From NCBI RefSeq assembly GCF_905171765.1, contig NC_053390.1:501619336-501683335 (forward strand): DNA of 64,000 nt, written 5' to 3'. Below are positions 54,290-64,000 of this stretch, one piece after another; position 1 is the first letter of the stretch; the number at the start of each line of letters is the position of its first letter. The position numbers were made by a program, and so were the translations under genes. Under the pieces are notes generated by a model. That model did not search any database. It saw only the letters and a list, made by a program, of their open reading frames with translations, and was not told where the DNA came from. The DNA comes from Bufo bufo (Eukaryota; Chordata; Amphibia; Anura; Bufonidae).

Positions 54290-54949
54290 AGGTTGGGGGA
54301 CACCTGGAAAATAGTGATCATAAAGTAATAACCTTCCAATTATCATTCAAAAGAGCGTTTCTACAGGGAGAAACAAAAATACCAAACTTCAAAAAAGCTA
54401 AATTTAGCCAACTAAGAGAGGCCATAGGCCTAACTAACTGGGACAAAGTCCTCAAAAATAAAAATACAGCCACAAAATGGGATATCTTTAACCACCTCAG
54501 CCCCCAGTGCTTAAACACCCTGAAAGACCAGGCCACTTTTTACACTTCTGACCTACACTACTTTCACCGTTTATTGCTCGGTCATGCAACTTACCACCCA
54601 AATAAATTTTACCTCCTTTTCTTCTCACTAATAGAGCTTTCATTTGGTGGTATTTCATTGCTGCTGACATTTTTACTTTTTTTGTTATTAATCGAAATTT
54701 AACAATTTTTTTGCAAAAAAATGACATTTTTCACTTTCAGTTGTAAAATTTTGCAAAAAAAACGAGATCCATATATACAAATTTTGCTCTAAATTTATTG
54801 TTCTACATGTCTTAGATAAAAAAAAAATGTTTGGGTAAAAAAAAAATGGTTTGGGTAAAAGTTATAGCGTTTACAAACTATGGTACAAAAATGTGAATTT
54901 CCGCTTTTTGAAGCAGCTCTGACTTTCTGAGCACCTGTCATGTTTCCTG

Positions 54950-56900
54950 AGGTCCTACAATGCCCAGACAGTACAAACACCCCACAAATGACCCCATTTC
55001 GGAAAGTAGACACCCTAAGGTATTCACTGATGGGCATTGTGAGTTCATAGAACTTTTTATTTTTTGTCACAAGTTAGCGGAAAATGATTTTTTTCTTTTG
55101 ATTTTTTTTTCTTACAAAGTCTCATATTCCACTAACTTGTGACAAAAAATAAAAACTTCCATGAACTCACTATGCCCATCAGCGAATACCTTGGGATGTC
55201 TTCTTTCCAAAATGGGGTCACTTGTGGGGTAGTTATACTGCCCTGGCATTCTAGGGGCCCAAATGTGTGTTAAGGAGTTTGAAATCAAATTCTGTAAAAA
55301 ATGGCTGGTGAAATCCGAAAGGTGCTCTTTGGAATGTGGGCCCCTTTGCCCACCTAGGCTGCAAAAAAGTGTCACACATGTGGTATCTCCGTATTCAGGA
55401 GAAGTTGGGGAATGTGTTTTGGGGTGTCATTTTACATATACCCATGCTGGGTGAGAGAAATATCTTGGCAAAAGACAACTTTTCCCATTTTTTTATACAA
55501 AGTTGTCTTTTGCCAAGATATTTCTCTCACCCAGCATGGGTATATGTAAAATGACACCCCAAAACACATTCCCCAACTTCTCCTGAGAACGGAGATACCA
55601 GATGTGTGACACTTTTTTGCAGCCTAGGTGGGCAAAGGGGCCCATATTCCAAAGAGCACCTTTCGGATTTTACTGGTCATTTTTTACAGAATTTGATTTC
55701 AAACTCCTTACCACACATTTGGGCCCCTAGAATGCCAGGGCAGTATAACTACCCCACAAGTGACCACATTTTGGAAAGAAGACACCCCAAGGTATTCGCT
55801 GATGGGCATAGTGAGTTCATGGAAGTTTTTATTTTTTGTCACAAGTTAGTGGAATATGAGACTTTGTAAGAAAAAAAAAGAAAAAAAAAATCATCATTTT
55901 TCACTAACTTGTGACAAAAAATAAAAAATTCTAGGAACTCGCCATGCCCCTCACGGAATACCTTGGGGTGTCTTCTTTCCAAAATGGGGTCACTTGTGGG
56001 GTAGTTATACTGCCCTGGCATTTTCCAGGGGCCCTAATGTGTGGTAAGTAGGTAAATGACCTGTGAAATCCTAAAGGTGGTCTTTGGAATTTGGGCCCCT
56101 TTGCCCACCTAGGCTGCAAAAAAGTGTCACACATCTGGTATCGCCGTATTCAGGAGAAGTTGGGGAATGTGTTTTGGGGTGTCATTTTACATATACCCAT
56201 GCTGGGTGAGAGAAATATCTTGGCAAAAGACAACTTTTCCCATTTTTTTTATACAAAGTTGGCATTTGACCAAGATATTTCTCTCACCTAGCATGGGTAT
56301 ATGTAAAATGACACCCCAAAACACATTCCCCAACTTCTCCTGAGTACGGCGATACCAGATGTGTGACACTTTTTTGCAGCCTAGATGCGCAAAGGGGCCC
56401 ACATTCCTTTTAGGAGGGCATTTTTAGACATTTGGATACCAGACTTCTACTCACGCTTTGGGGCCCCTAGAATGCCAGGGCAGTATAAATACCCCACATG
56501 TGACCCCATTTTGGAAAGAAGACACCCCAAGGTATTCAATGAGGGGCATGGCGAGTTCATAGAAAATTCTTTTTTTTGGCACAAGTTAGCGGAAATTGAT
56601 ATATTTTTTTTTTTTCTCACAAAGTCTCCCTTTCCGCTAACTTGGGACAAAAATTTCAATCTTTCATGGACTCAATATGCCCCTCACGGAATACCTTGGG
56701 GTGTCTTCTTTCCGAAATGGGGTCACATGTGGGGTATTTATACTGCCCTGGCATTCTAGGGGCCCTAAAGCGTGAGAAGAAGTCTGGAATATAAATGTCT
56801 AAAAAAATTTACGCATTTGGATTCCGTGAGGGGTATGGTGAGTTCTTGTGAGATTTTATTTTTTGACACAAGTTAGTGGAATATGAGACTTTGTAAGAAA
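54950..56900. repeat. Alternating inverted modules of about 370 bp
   Basis: The module with ACAAGTTAGCGG/TGGGCAT/GGTATTC/CCAGGGCAGTATAA occurs in alternating orientation about seven times. Two full palindromes: about 55112-55868 (axis near 55490, in TTTTTTATACAAAG) and 55889-56600 (axis near 56240). Arms share CACACATCTGGTATCGCCGT and TGTCATTTTACATATACCCA. Confidence 0.9.
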
Positions 56901-56999
56901 AAAAAATAATAATTCCGCTAACTTGGGCCAAAAAAATGTCTGAATGGAGCCTTACAGAGGGGTGATCAATGACAGGGGGGTGATCAATGACAGGGGGGT

Positions 57000-57990
57000 G
57001 ATCAGAGAGTCTATATGGGGTGATCACCCCCCTGTCATTGATCACCCCCCTGTAAGGCTCCATTCAGATGTCCGTATGTGTTTTGCGGATCCGATCCATG
57101 TATCCGTGGATCCGTAAAAATCATACGGACATCTGAATGCAGCCTGACAGGGGGGTGATCAATGACGGGGGGGGGGGGGGGGTGATCAATGACAGGGGGG
57201 TGATCAGAGAGTCTATATGGGGTGATCACCCCCCTGGAAGGCTCCAGGGAGACGCCTGTATGTGTTTTGCGGATCCGATCCATCTATCAGTGGATCCGTA
57301 AAAATCATGCGGACATCTGAATGGAGCTTTACAGGGGGTTGATCAATGACAGGGGGGTAATCAATGACAGGGGGGTGATCAGGGAGTCTATATGGGGTGA
57401 TCACCACAGTCATTGATCACGCCCCTGTAAGGCTCCATTCAGACGTCCGTATGCGTTTTGCGGATCCGATCCATCTATCAGTGGATCCGTAAAAATCATG
57501 CGGACATCTGAATGGAGCTTTACAGGGGGGTGATCAATGACAGGGGGGTAATCAATGACAGGGGGGTGATCAGGGAGTCTATATGGGGTGATCACCACAG
57601 TCATTGATCACGCCCCTGTAAGGCTCCATTCAGACGTCCGTATGCGTTTTGCGGATCCGATCCATCTATCAGTGGATCCGTAAAAATCATGCGGACATCT
57701 GAATGGAGCTTTAAAGGGGGTTGATCAATGACAGGGGGGTAATCAATGACAGGGGGGTGATCAGGGAGTCTATATGGGGTGATCACCACAGTCATTGATC
57801 ACGCCCCTGTAAGGCTCTATTCAGACGTCCGTATGTGTTTTGCGGATCCGATCCATCTATCAGTGGATCCGTAAAAATCATGCGGACATCTGAATGGAGC
57901 TTTACAGGGGGTTGATCAATGACAGGGGTGTAATCAATGACAGGGGGGTGATCAGGGAGTCTATATGGGGTGATCAGGGGTGATCAAGGG
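57000..57990. repeat. 191-bp satellite, about five units
   Basis: GATCCGATCC recurs at 57088, 57272, 57463, 57654 and 57845 (spacing 184, 191, 191, 191). Each unit holds a MITE-like hairpin (GGCTCCATTCAGACGTCCG ... CGGACATCTGAATGGAGC) and two or three GATCAATGACAGGGGGGT words. A run of about 18 G lies near 57165-57182. Confidence 0.92.
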
Positions 57991-58729
57991 TGAATAAGGG
58001 GTTAATAAGTGACAGGGGGGGGTGTAGTGTAGTGGTGCTTGGTGCAACATATTACTGAGCTACCTGTGTCCTCTGGTGGTCGATCCAAACAAAGGGGACC
58101 ACCAGAGGACCAGGTAGCAGGTATATTAGACGCTGTTATCAAAACAGCGTCTAATATACCTGTTAGGGGTTAAAAAAAACACATCTCCAGCCTGCCAGCG
58201 AACGATCGCCGCTGGCAGGCTGGAGATCCACTCTCTTACCTTCCGTTCCTGTGAGCGTGCGCGCCTGTGTGCGCGCGTTCACAGGAAATCTCGGCTCGCG
58301 TGAGATGACGCATATATGCGTGACTCTGCGCAGGGCTGCCACCTCCGGAACGCGAATCTGCGTTAGGCGGTCCGGAGGTGGTTAAAAGCATCCTAAAATC
58401 TCATTGTGAGAGGTACATACCGTATGGGAATAAAAGGTTAAGGAACAAAAAGAAACCAATGTGGATAAACAGAACTGTAAAGAAAGCAATAAATGACAAA
58501 AAGAAAGCATATAAATCACTAAAACAGGAGGGTAGCACGGAAGCACTGAAAAACTATAAGGAAAAAAATAGAACATGTAAAAAACAAATAAAAGCGGCCA
58601 AACTAGAGACCGAGAGATTAATTGCCAAAGAGAGTAAAACTAACCCTTAAAATGTTCTCCAATTATATAAATGTTAAAAAGTATAAATCTGAAGGTGTCG
58701 GTCCTTTAAAGAGTAATGAGGTGGGAGTT

Positions 58730-59050
58730 AACTCCTCACGTGTTAACCTCGGCGACATGTCAATGGCTGTAAACAAAGAGAAACATGTAAATAACTCATG
58801 AAAGAATAAAGTTACGTTAAAACCAAGCACACCATTGTTTTTCTTGTGAAATTCCCAATAAGTTTGATGTGTCACATGACCCTCTTCCTATTGAAAAAAC
58901 AAAAGTTGGATTCAAAATGGCCACCATGGTCACCACCCATCTTGAAAAGTTTCCCCCCTCACATATACTAATGTGCCACAAACAGGAAGTTAATATCACG
59001 AACCATTCCCATTTTATTAAGGTGTATCCATATAAATGGCCCACCCTGTA
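58730..59050 (-). mobile_element. Mariner-like transposon end with transposase N-terminus
   Basis: On the minus strand it begins TACAGGGTGGGCCATTTATA next to 59050, runs through the 5' untranslated region and reaches an ATG at 58756-58758 starting MSPRLTREE, where it is cut off by the CR1 fragment. The terminus and the first residues are of mariner type by memory of the family; only nine residues remain, so the family name is tentative. Confidence 0.6.
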
Positions 59051-59982
59051 TTTCAAAAATTCTCGGTTCACCCAGAGCCTCTACTTGCAGCTTTGCTGCA
59101 TACAACATGGAATTAGGAACCTACACATCCAACAGGCACTTTTTGACATCCAGGAACACAGCTCTCTTCTTTTGGCTATTGGCAGAGAAATGAGGAAAAA
59201 ACACCTGTTGCCATCTTACAGCCCATAGAACAGCTGAACATTTGCTGGACTTGCTCTTTCCTTCCTGGGGACTTCTGGAGGCAATACCGAAGGGTTCATC
59301 CACTTAAACTGCCGCAGCTGGTCAGACAATCCAGTCCATAGTGTTGCTCAGGGCCAACATTTAACTCAGTGTGATTCTGGTGGCAATCTTCTGTCCCAAA
59401 AGAAATAGGGGGATAGTGATCACCACATCGCACCTTGGCTGTGCTGAGCCATTTATGGAGAGGTCTGGCATCCCAGGAGAGATTGTAGGCTGCTGCTCCC
59501 CACATCAAATCTGCGCTCCTCTGGGGTCCTTGTCCCTCTGGGGTTAGCTAGGGGCGGAATGGACAGCTGGTGCTGAGAGGATTTTCCCCAAGACCACCTT
59601 CTGCAGCCATCATCAGATGCCCAGTCGGGCCAGTCATTGACATAAGAGGACCCTTGTTCTTGAGACTGCCACACACTTAGCTTCATAAACGGGATCTGCA
59701 GGGTGTGTGACCCTCGGGGAGGATACATGGACTCCAAGGAGGAGCATTGGACGTGCAGCCTATGGACAGAAAAAAGGCTTTCTGTTTTGCTATTTATCAC
59801 CAGGATTAGAACCATGTATGGTCTCTTGCTCTGGATGTCTGAATTTAAAGTTGGACTGTAATGCCCCAGAACTCCAGGAATATGATTTATTTTTGCCTCA
59901 GGACTGTATATGTGAAAGATTACAGACATTGCTGTTATTTCTCCTTTCTTAGCCAACATTGCCATCTGCTGGTTTCTTTTTG
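59051..59982. other. No gene recognised
   Basis: Mixed sequence without stops in some minus-strand frames (59453-59992), but no motif of any family I know. Possibly the 5' part of an older unit. The last 15 bases before the next element start are its target duplication. Confidence 0.4.
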
Positions 59983-59997
59983 AAGTACTCATCTCCT

Positions 59998-60903
59998 CAT
60001 ATTGACGGCGGCACCATGCATCATCTGGCGGGTAGCCCTACACCTTAGGAGCTATGAGCTTTGGTATTGTCTTACCATATCTCTGGAGTGCTTATCATCT
60101 AGGTAGGTTTGGGGTGATTATCCTTTATGCCCCTCCATGAGCCTCTTCACAATTTATCCTTACTTGACCCTGAGCCCTCGCTAATCTCAGATTTGCACTT
60201 TGCATCTAGTCGACTGACTCCACTAATTGTGCCGCCGAGTGACCGTATGTAATCTGCCATTTGGCAACTATTTATCAATTTTGGGTCTGTTGTCGCGTTA
60301 TTTGTATATATCTGTCAACGCATTTATTTACGCATTTATCATTGGACTGGGCCTGCTATAGTTATTGTCACGGGCTTCTTGTCCTCAATATACCTACCCC
60401 GTATCAGCCCCTGATGATCCCACTGCTGTGGGTGAAACGCGTCGGGATCGTAGGTCATCTTTTGTTATTGTATTTGTGTCTATATGTGCGTGTGTCTGTT
60501 TGTGTATTTTATCCTCTAGGTGGACCCTGTACCTCCTGGGGATCTGTCACGAGGGCATTATACAGTGGACACCTTTCAGTCTTTTTTGTGCTAGTCATCC
60601 GTTAGGTTACCACTCGGTACCATTCTATCTCCACCCGTCACTTTACCAGGGACAGCCAGGAGGTTGAGATTAGGTACGTGGACAGGGCGTCCCCACCACC
60701 AGGAGACGTCCCTGGGCAGAGGACTAGTTTAGGGTATCAGTGCTAGGGATTTATATCCCCACCACTTACCCAGTGCATCTGACTGTATCCTGGCCTCTCC
60801 CCTCGGATTGATTATGTAGAGTTTTGTTTATGTTTATGTCTATATTTCTCATTAAATTTAGTCATCCTATGATTTAACAGGGTACCATTGCTGGACTTAT
60901 TGA
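59998..60903 (+). mobile_element. 906-bp hammerhead-bearing retroelement with 15-bp target duplication
   Basis: TTTCTTTTTGAAGTA flanks it exactly (59983-59997 and 60904-60918). It contains a hammerhead ribozyme at 60408-60446 and ends with an AT-rich tail with CTCATTAAATTTAG. No open frame of note. It may be a 5'-truncated Penelope-like element or a separate non-autonomous one; its tail and ribozyme resemble, but are not copies of, those of the PLE at 42.9-46.8 kb. Confidence 0.82.
60408..60446 (+). ncRNA. Hammerhead ribozyme (type I, minimal)
   Basis: CCC, core CTGATGA, stem II CCCAC with loop TGCT and GTGGG, core GAAA, two-pair stem III (AC-GC-GT), cleavage C, then GGG. All core bases match; stem II is a perfect five-pair hairpin next to a U-U step; stem I has three GC pairs plus weaker pairs outward. 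The best-formed hammerhead in the window by stem II. Activity is inferred. Confidence 0.82.
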
Positions 60904-60918
60904 TTTCTTTTTGAAGTA

Positions 60919-61009
60919 ACCTAACAATATCCAGCTATTCCTATTAGCCATTCTGTTTTATTGCTGTTTGACATATTTGAGGAACTGTTCTTTCTGTGAT
61001 GTCTGTAGG
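60919..61009. other. No gene recognised
   Basis: Short unassigned stretch after the target duplication. Confidence 0.4.
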
Positions 61010-61450
61010 TAGGGACAGACCCACACAGTAAGCCCTAACTGGAACCCCGCCCACTTTCCCTGCCTATTTGCAGTGCAAGCCCTACAGTGGGTAACAAGTC
61101 CGCAACTAGTTGACGTTCCCTACTCTGCTTAGATGCGAGACAAACAGCACCAAGGGACAACACACGACACAAAGACAGAGTCGTACAGGATTGGGTCGGC
61201 ACCAGGAGGACAACAAAGTACCAAATCGAGAGACAGAGTGTAGTCCCAAGCCGAGGTCAAAACACGAGTAATCCAAAAATATACGAAACAGGAATGAGGA
61301 AAACAGCTAGTGAGTAAAAGACTATCACTGGCAAAAGTGTACAGCCAGATGGGAACTTCATATTCAAGTGTGCCAAGTCCCGGACCCAGGACCTGACAGG
61401 TCCATTAGCTCAGCACTGATTGGGGCATGGAAGCTATAACCCCGACTAGT
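61010..61450 (-). mobile_element. Possible decayed Gypsy-type LTR, reverse orientation
   Basis: The complement has features in the order seen in the LTR at 1095: a GAGCTAATGG-type start region, TTTTGACCTCGGCTTG, then AATAGGCAGGGAAAG and a GTAGGGACAG end. Weak but ordered similarity; exact borders not visible. Confidence 0.4.
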
Positions 61451-61800
61451 GACTTGGGCTGTCCTTCAGTGTCTCTTTCTTTGGGGAATACCAAAGGTGC
61501 AGCCAGATAATTCCCCTTTCACCAGCCCGCTTTTTGATCCATCCAATCATCTTGCAGTTGTCAGAGATACTCTTATGTACCCTTTATTGTTGCCCTATAT
61601 CTTATTGGTTACTAGAGCTCTCTTCTCGTCACTTGTAATATTGTCGCACCAAGTAACTGATGCAGCATCACGTGGATGTTCCTCCCTGCTAATATATCAC
61701 TAAACAAAGGTTTAGTTGGAGACTGACAGATTGTTTTCAAGTAGTGGTCCTTTTTGTCATCCTGATGCCCATTTGTCTGTCTATGATTATGGTTTATATG
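61451..61800. other. No gene recognised
   Basis: Unassigned; no coding or repeat signal beyond AT-rich patches. Confidence 0.4.
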
Positions 61801-61896
61801 CAGGGGCGTACTGGGAACTTAAAGTGGTCACTGGCCGGCCGTGAGGATGGCCCACCAGGAAATTTCCCTGTAAGGTCTATGGCCAATCCTCCCCTG
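61801..61896. mobile_element. 96-bp hAT-type MITE
   Basis: Starts CAGGGGCGTACTGGG and ends AATCCTCCCCTG, with 8-base flanks TTTATATG and TTTGTATG (seven of eight equal), the hAT target length. No coding capacity. Confidence 0.65.
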
Positions 61897-61929
61897 TTTG
61901 TATGCTGTTGGGTGGGTCTACTGGATTAA

Positions 61930-64000
61930 ACTTATTAAAAAAATAGACCATGTTTGGTATCGCCGTGCCCATAACTACTGGCTCTATAAAAATATCACAT
62001 GATCTACTCCATCAAGTGAATGGCGTAAAAAAAAAAAAAAAAAGAAAATAACACCAAAACAGCCTTTTTTTAGTCACCTCACCTCCCAAAAACACAATAT
62101 CAACTGATCAAAAAGTCATATGTACCCCATAATAGTAGCAATAAAAATGTCACCTCATCCCATAAAAAATGAACCCTCACACGAGATCATAGCCAGAAAA
62201 ATGTAAAAAAAATATGGCTCTAAGAATATGGCTCTAAAAATGTTCTTATTGTGTAAAACGTAAAAATAAAAAAAATAGACATATTTGGTATTGTCACATC
62301 TGTAACGACTAGCTCTATAAAAATATGACATTATCTACCCCATCAAGTAAACGGTGTAAAAAAATATAGAAAAATGACACTAAGGCTCCATTCACACGTC
62401 TGTGGTGTGTTGCGGACCTGCAAATTGCGGGTCCGCAACACACCAGCCCGGCACCCCCATAGAAATGCCTATTCTTGTCCGCAAGCTGCGGACAAGAATA
62501 GGACATGCTCTATCTTTTTGCGGAGCTGCGGACCCAAAGATCGGGGCCGCGCACCGCAAATGCGGATGCGGACAGCACACTGTGTGCTGTCCGCATCCAT
62601 TCCGTCCGCATAGAGAATGAATGGGTCCGCACCCGTTCCGCAAAATTGCGGAACGGATGCGGACCCATTTTGCGGACGTGTGAATGGAGCCTAAACCGCT
62701 TTTTTGTGACTCCACGTCCCAAAAAATTATAAAAAGCGATCAGAAAGGCAAATGTACCTCAAAATGGTGTCAATAAAAACTACAGCTTGTCCTGCAAAAA
62801 ATAAGCCCTAACACAGCTCAGTCAACAAAAAATATAAAAAAAAGTTAGCGCTCTTAAAAACCATGTCAGAAAATTCCATGTTTTAGGTAATCCAGATACT
62901 GCTCCTTCCCTTCTGAGCCCTGGCATATACCCAAACAACAGTGTAAGACCACAATTAGGCTATTACTGTATTCAGGAGAAAATGGGTAGCAAATTGTGGG
63001 GTGATATTCTCCTGTTATCATTTATGAAAAAGAAAGTTTGGGCATAAAACACAATTTTCTTGTAAAACAAAAATTTTATTTTTCATTTTCAAGTATTATA
63101 AATTCTATAAAACACATGTTGGGTCAAGTGTTTACTACACACCTTAAAAATTCCTTGAGTAGTGTAGTTTACAAAATCTGGTCACTTTTTGAGGGGGTTT
63201 CACTGTAGGGGTACCACAGGGTCTCTTCAAATGCAACATCGTGCCTAAAGACCGTTCCAGCAAAATCTGATCTCTAAAACCATATGGCCCTCCTTCACTT
63301 CTGAGCCTTGTCGTGTGCCCATACAGCTGTATACAACCACATATGGGGTGTTTCTGTAAACTGCAGAATCAGGGTAATAAATATTGAGGTTTGTTTTGTT
63401 GTTAACCCTTAAGTTGCTACACGAAAAAAATTATTAAAATGGAAAATCTGCAAAAAAAGTTAAATTTGGAAATTTCACCCCCATTTTGTGGAATACTTAA
63501 TAGGTTAACGACATTTCTAAACCCGGTTTTGAATAGATTGAGGGGTGTAGTTTATAAAATGGGGTCATTTATGGGTGGTTTCTATTATGTGAGCTCCTCA
63601 AAGTGACTTCAGAACTGAACTGGTCCTTAAAAAAGTTGACTTTGGAAATTTTCTTGAAAATTTCAAAAGTTGCTTTTAAAATTCTAAACCTTCTAACATC
63701 CTAAAAAATAAAATTACATTACCAAAATGATACTGACATAAACAGACATATGGTTAATTTAATTATTAAGTATTTTTATGAGGTTTCACTATCTGTCTTA
63801 AAAGCAAAGAGATTCAAATTTAGAAAATAGTGAATTTTTCCAAATTTTCGGTAACTTTTGATTTTATTTTTATAAATAAAGGTAAAACATATTGACTTAA
63901 ATCTACTATTAACATGAAGTACAATGTGTTATGAGAAAACAAACTCAGAATGGCCTGGATAAGTAAAAGCGTTCCAAAGTTATTAGCACATTAAGTGACA
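61930..64000. mobile_element. TTAA-family element, copy 5, running off the window
   Basis: Contains the family modules: TTTGGTATCGCCGTGCCC (61952), a second at 62285 (TTTGGTATTGTCACATC), the ACCACATATGGGGTGTTTCT module (about 63338), and the closing GAATGGCCTGGATAAGT at 63946, which precedes the right terminus by about 100-130 bases in copies 2 and 3. The terminus itself lies beyond 64000. More diverged than copies 2 and 3. A MITE is nested at 62384. Confidence 0.75.
62384..62691. mobile_element. PIF/Harbinger-like MITE with TAA target duplication
   Basis: GGCTCCATTCACACGTC and its complement GACGTGTGAATGGAGCC bound it; TAA at 62381-62383 and 62692-62694. The interior is made of nested hairpins (GTGTTGCGGACCTGCAAATT; ATTCTTGTCCGCAAGCTGCG; CGGACAGCACACTGTGTGCT). 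Its ends match the hairpin amplified in the 191-bp satellite at 57 kb. Confidence 0.9.

Larger units (their letters stand above)
54492..58381. mobile_element. 3.9-kb TTAA-flanked element, CCACCTC type
   Basis: TTAA at 54488-54491 and 58382-58385; ends CCACCTCAGCC and GTCCGGAGGTGG. Different terminus from the CCCCTTAAGG type. Inside: an AT-rich start, alternating inverted modules (54.95-56.9 kb), a 191-bp satellite (57.0-57.99), a closing hairpin region (GACCACCAGAGGACC, 58076-58113; ATATTAGACGCTGTT with its mirror, 58122-58160; GCCTGCCAGCGAACGATCG, 58190-58220). No transposase gene seen. Its removal restores the CR1 frame, which proves the borders. Confidence 0.93.
54290..58735 (+). pseudogene. 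CR1-like LINE fragment (endonuclease-RT linker), split by a TTAA element
   Basis: Plus-strand translation from about 54295 reads ENSDHKVITFQLSFKRAFL (starting LENSDHKV), then FKKAKFSQLREAIGLTNW and NTATKWDIF, interrupted at 54488, resuming at 58386 with KSILKSHCERYIPYGNKRL, KKPMWINRTVKKAINDKKKA and a Lys-rich tail. Rejoined at the TTAA the frame is continuous. This is the segment between endonuclease and RT of a CR1-type ORF2. Frame lost after 58650. Truncated at both ends, at the right by a mariner-like fragment. Confidence 0.82.

Noticed and set aside
57165..57182. G run as a functional quadruplex switch
   Set aside because: A single homopolymer expansion inside one satellite unit; other units have only six G. 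Nothing ties it to a function.
59453..59992. 179-codon minus-strand open frame as a host gene
   Set aside because: No recognisable domain, no splice or promoter context, and it overlaps the target duplication of the next element.
61449..61703. Small hydrophobic plus-strand open frame as a membrane protein
   Set aside because: 84 codons with no family resemblance; equal stretches occur by chance in this window.
1..64000. tRNA, rRNA or spliced host exons
   Set aside because: I looked for conserved tRNA boxes, rRNA cores and non-transposon domains and saw none; all strong protein motifs belong to mobile elements.

Overview
The window is a gene-free, transposon-packed piece of a large vertebrate genome, most likely a frog or toad (inferred from the combination of CR1, L1, Penelope, chromovirus, hAT, Tc1 families, TTAA-flanked non-autonomous elements and many 'ttcacac' MITEs; no species is claimed). 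I find no host protein-coding gene, tRNA or rRNA. Almost every base that can be explained belongs to a mobile element, and the elements are nested inside one another up to four or five deep.

Layout. 1-2045: 3' end of a Ty3/Gypsy chromovirus (integrase, chromodomain, LTR) joined to a reverse-transcriptase scrap. 2.9-3.5 kb: dead Tc1-like transposase. 3.9-4.5 kb: Penelope-derived inverted-repeat unit with a hammerhead ribozyme. 6.25-7.81 kb: a Tc1/mariner DD37E transposon. 9.6-10.7 kb: MITEs. 10.7-14.2 kb: an L1-type LINE fragment split by a 2.6-kb TTAA-flanked element.

14.26-42.73 kb: two copies of one hAT family fused tail to tail around an axis near 24.49 kb, forming a 28.5-kb inverted repeat. 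Each outer arm has the same terminal sequence, a doubled 185-bp module and long arrays of a 38-bp repeat, followed by transposase remnants. Later insertions sit in the arms: an intact Tc1 DD34E transposon (16.2-17.9), a TTAA element (18.7-21.2), a solo LTR (22.7-23.7) that itself holds a LINE tail, a 5'-truncated CR1 LINE (26.2-36.0) that carries two Tc1 elements and a 4.5-kb hAT-like element with more nested pieces, and an LTR retrotransposon with both LTRs (38.2-41.8).

42.9-46.8 kb: Penelope-like element with RT and GIY-YIG endonuclease (two frameshifts) and a hammerhead motif. 47.9-51.3 kb: MITEs, one hosting a second DD37E transposon whose transposase keeps an intact reading frame and catalytic triad. 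52.3-54.0 kb: TTAA element with a 300-bp palindromic MITE. 54.3-58.7 kb: CR1 fragment split by a 3.9-kb TTAA element built of alternating inverted modules and a 191-bp satellite. 58.7-59.05 kb: mariner-like end. 60.0-60.9 kb: a 906-bp hammerhead-bearing retroelement with a 15-bp target duplication. 61.9-64.0 kb: another TTAA-family element running off the window.

The genes do not act together as a pathway; they are self-mobilising units. The two open Tc1-type transposases (16610-17632 and 49437-50453) are the best candidates for functional proteins. Family assignments come from motifs read by eye; no database search was possible.
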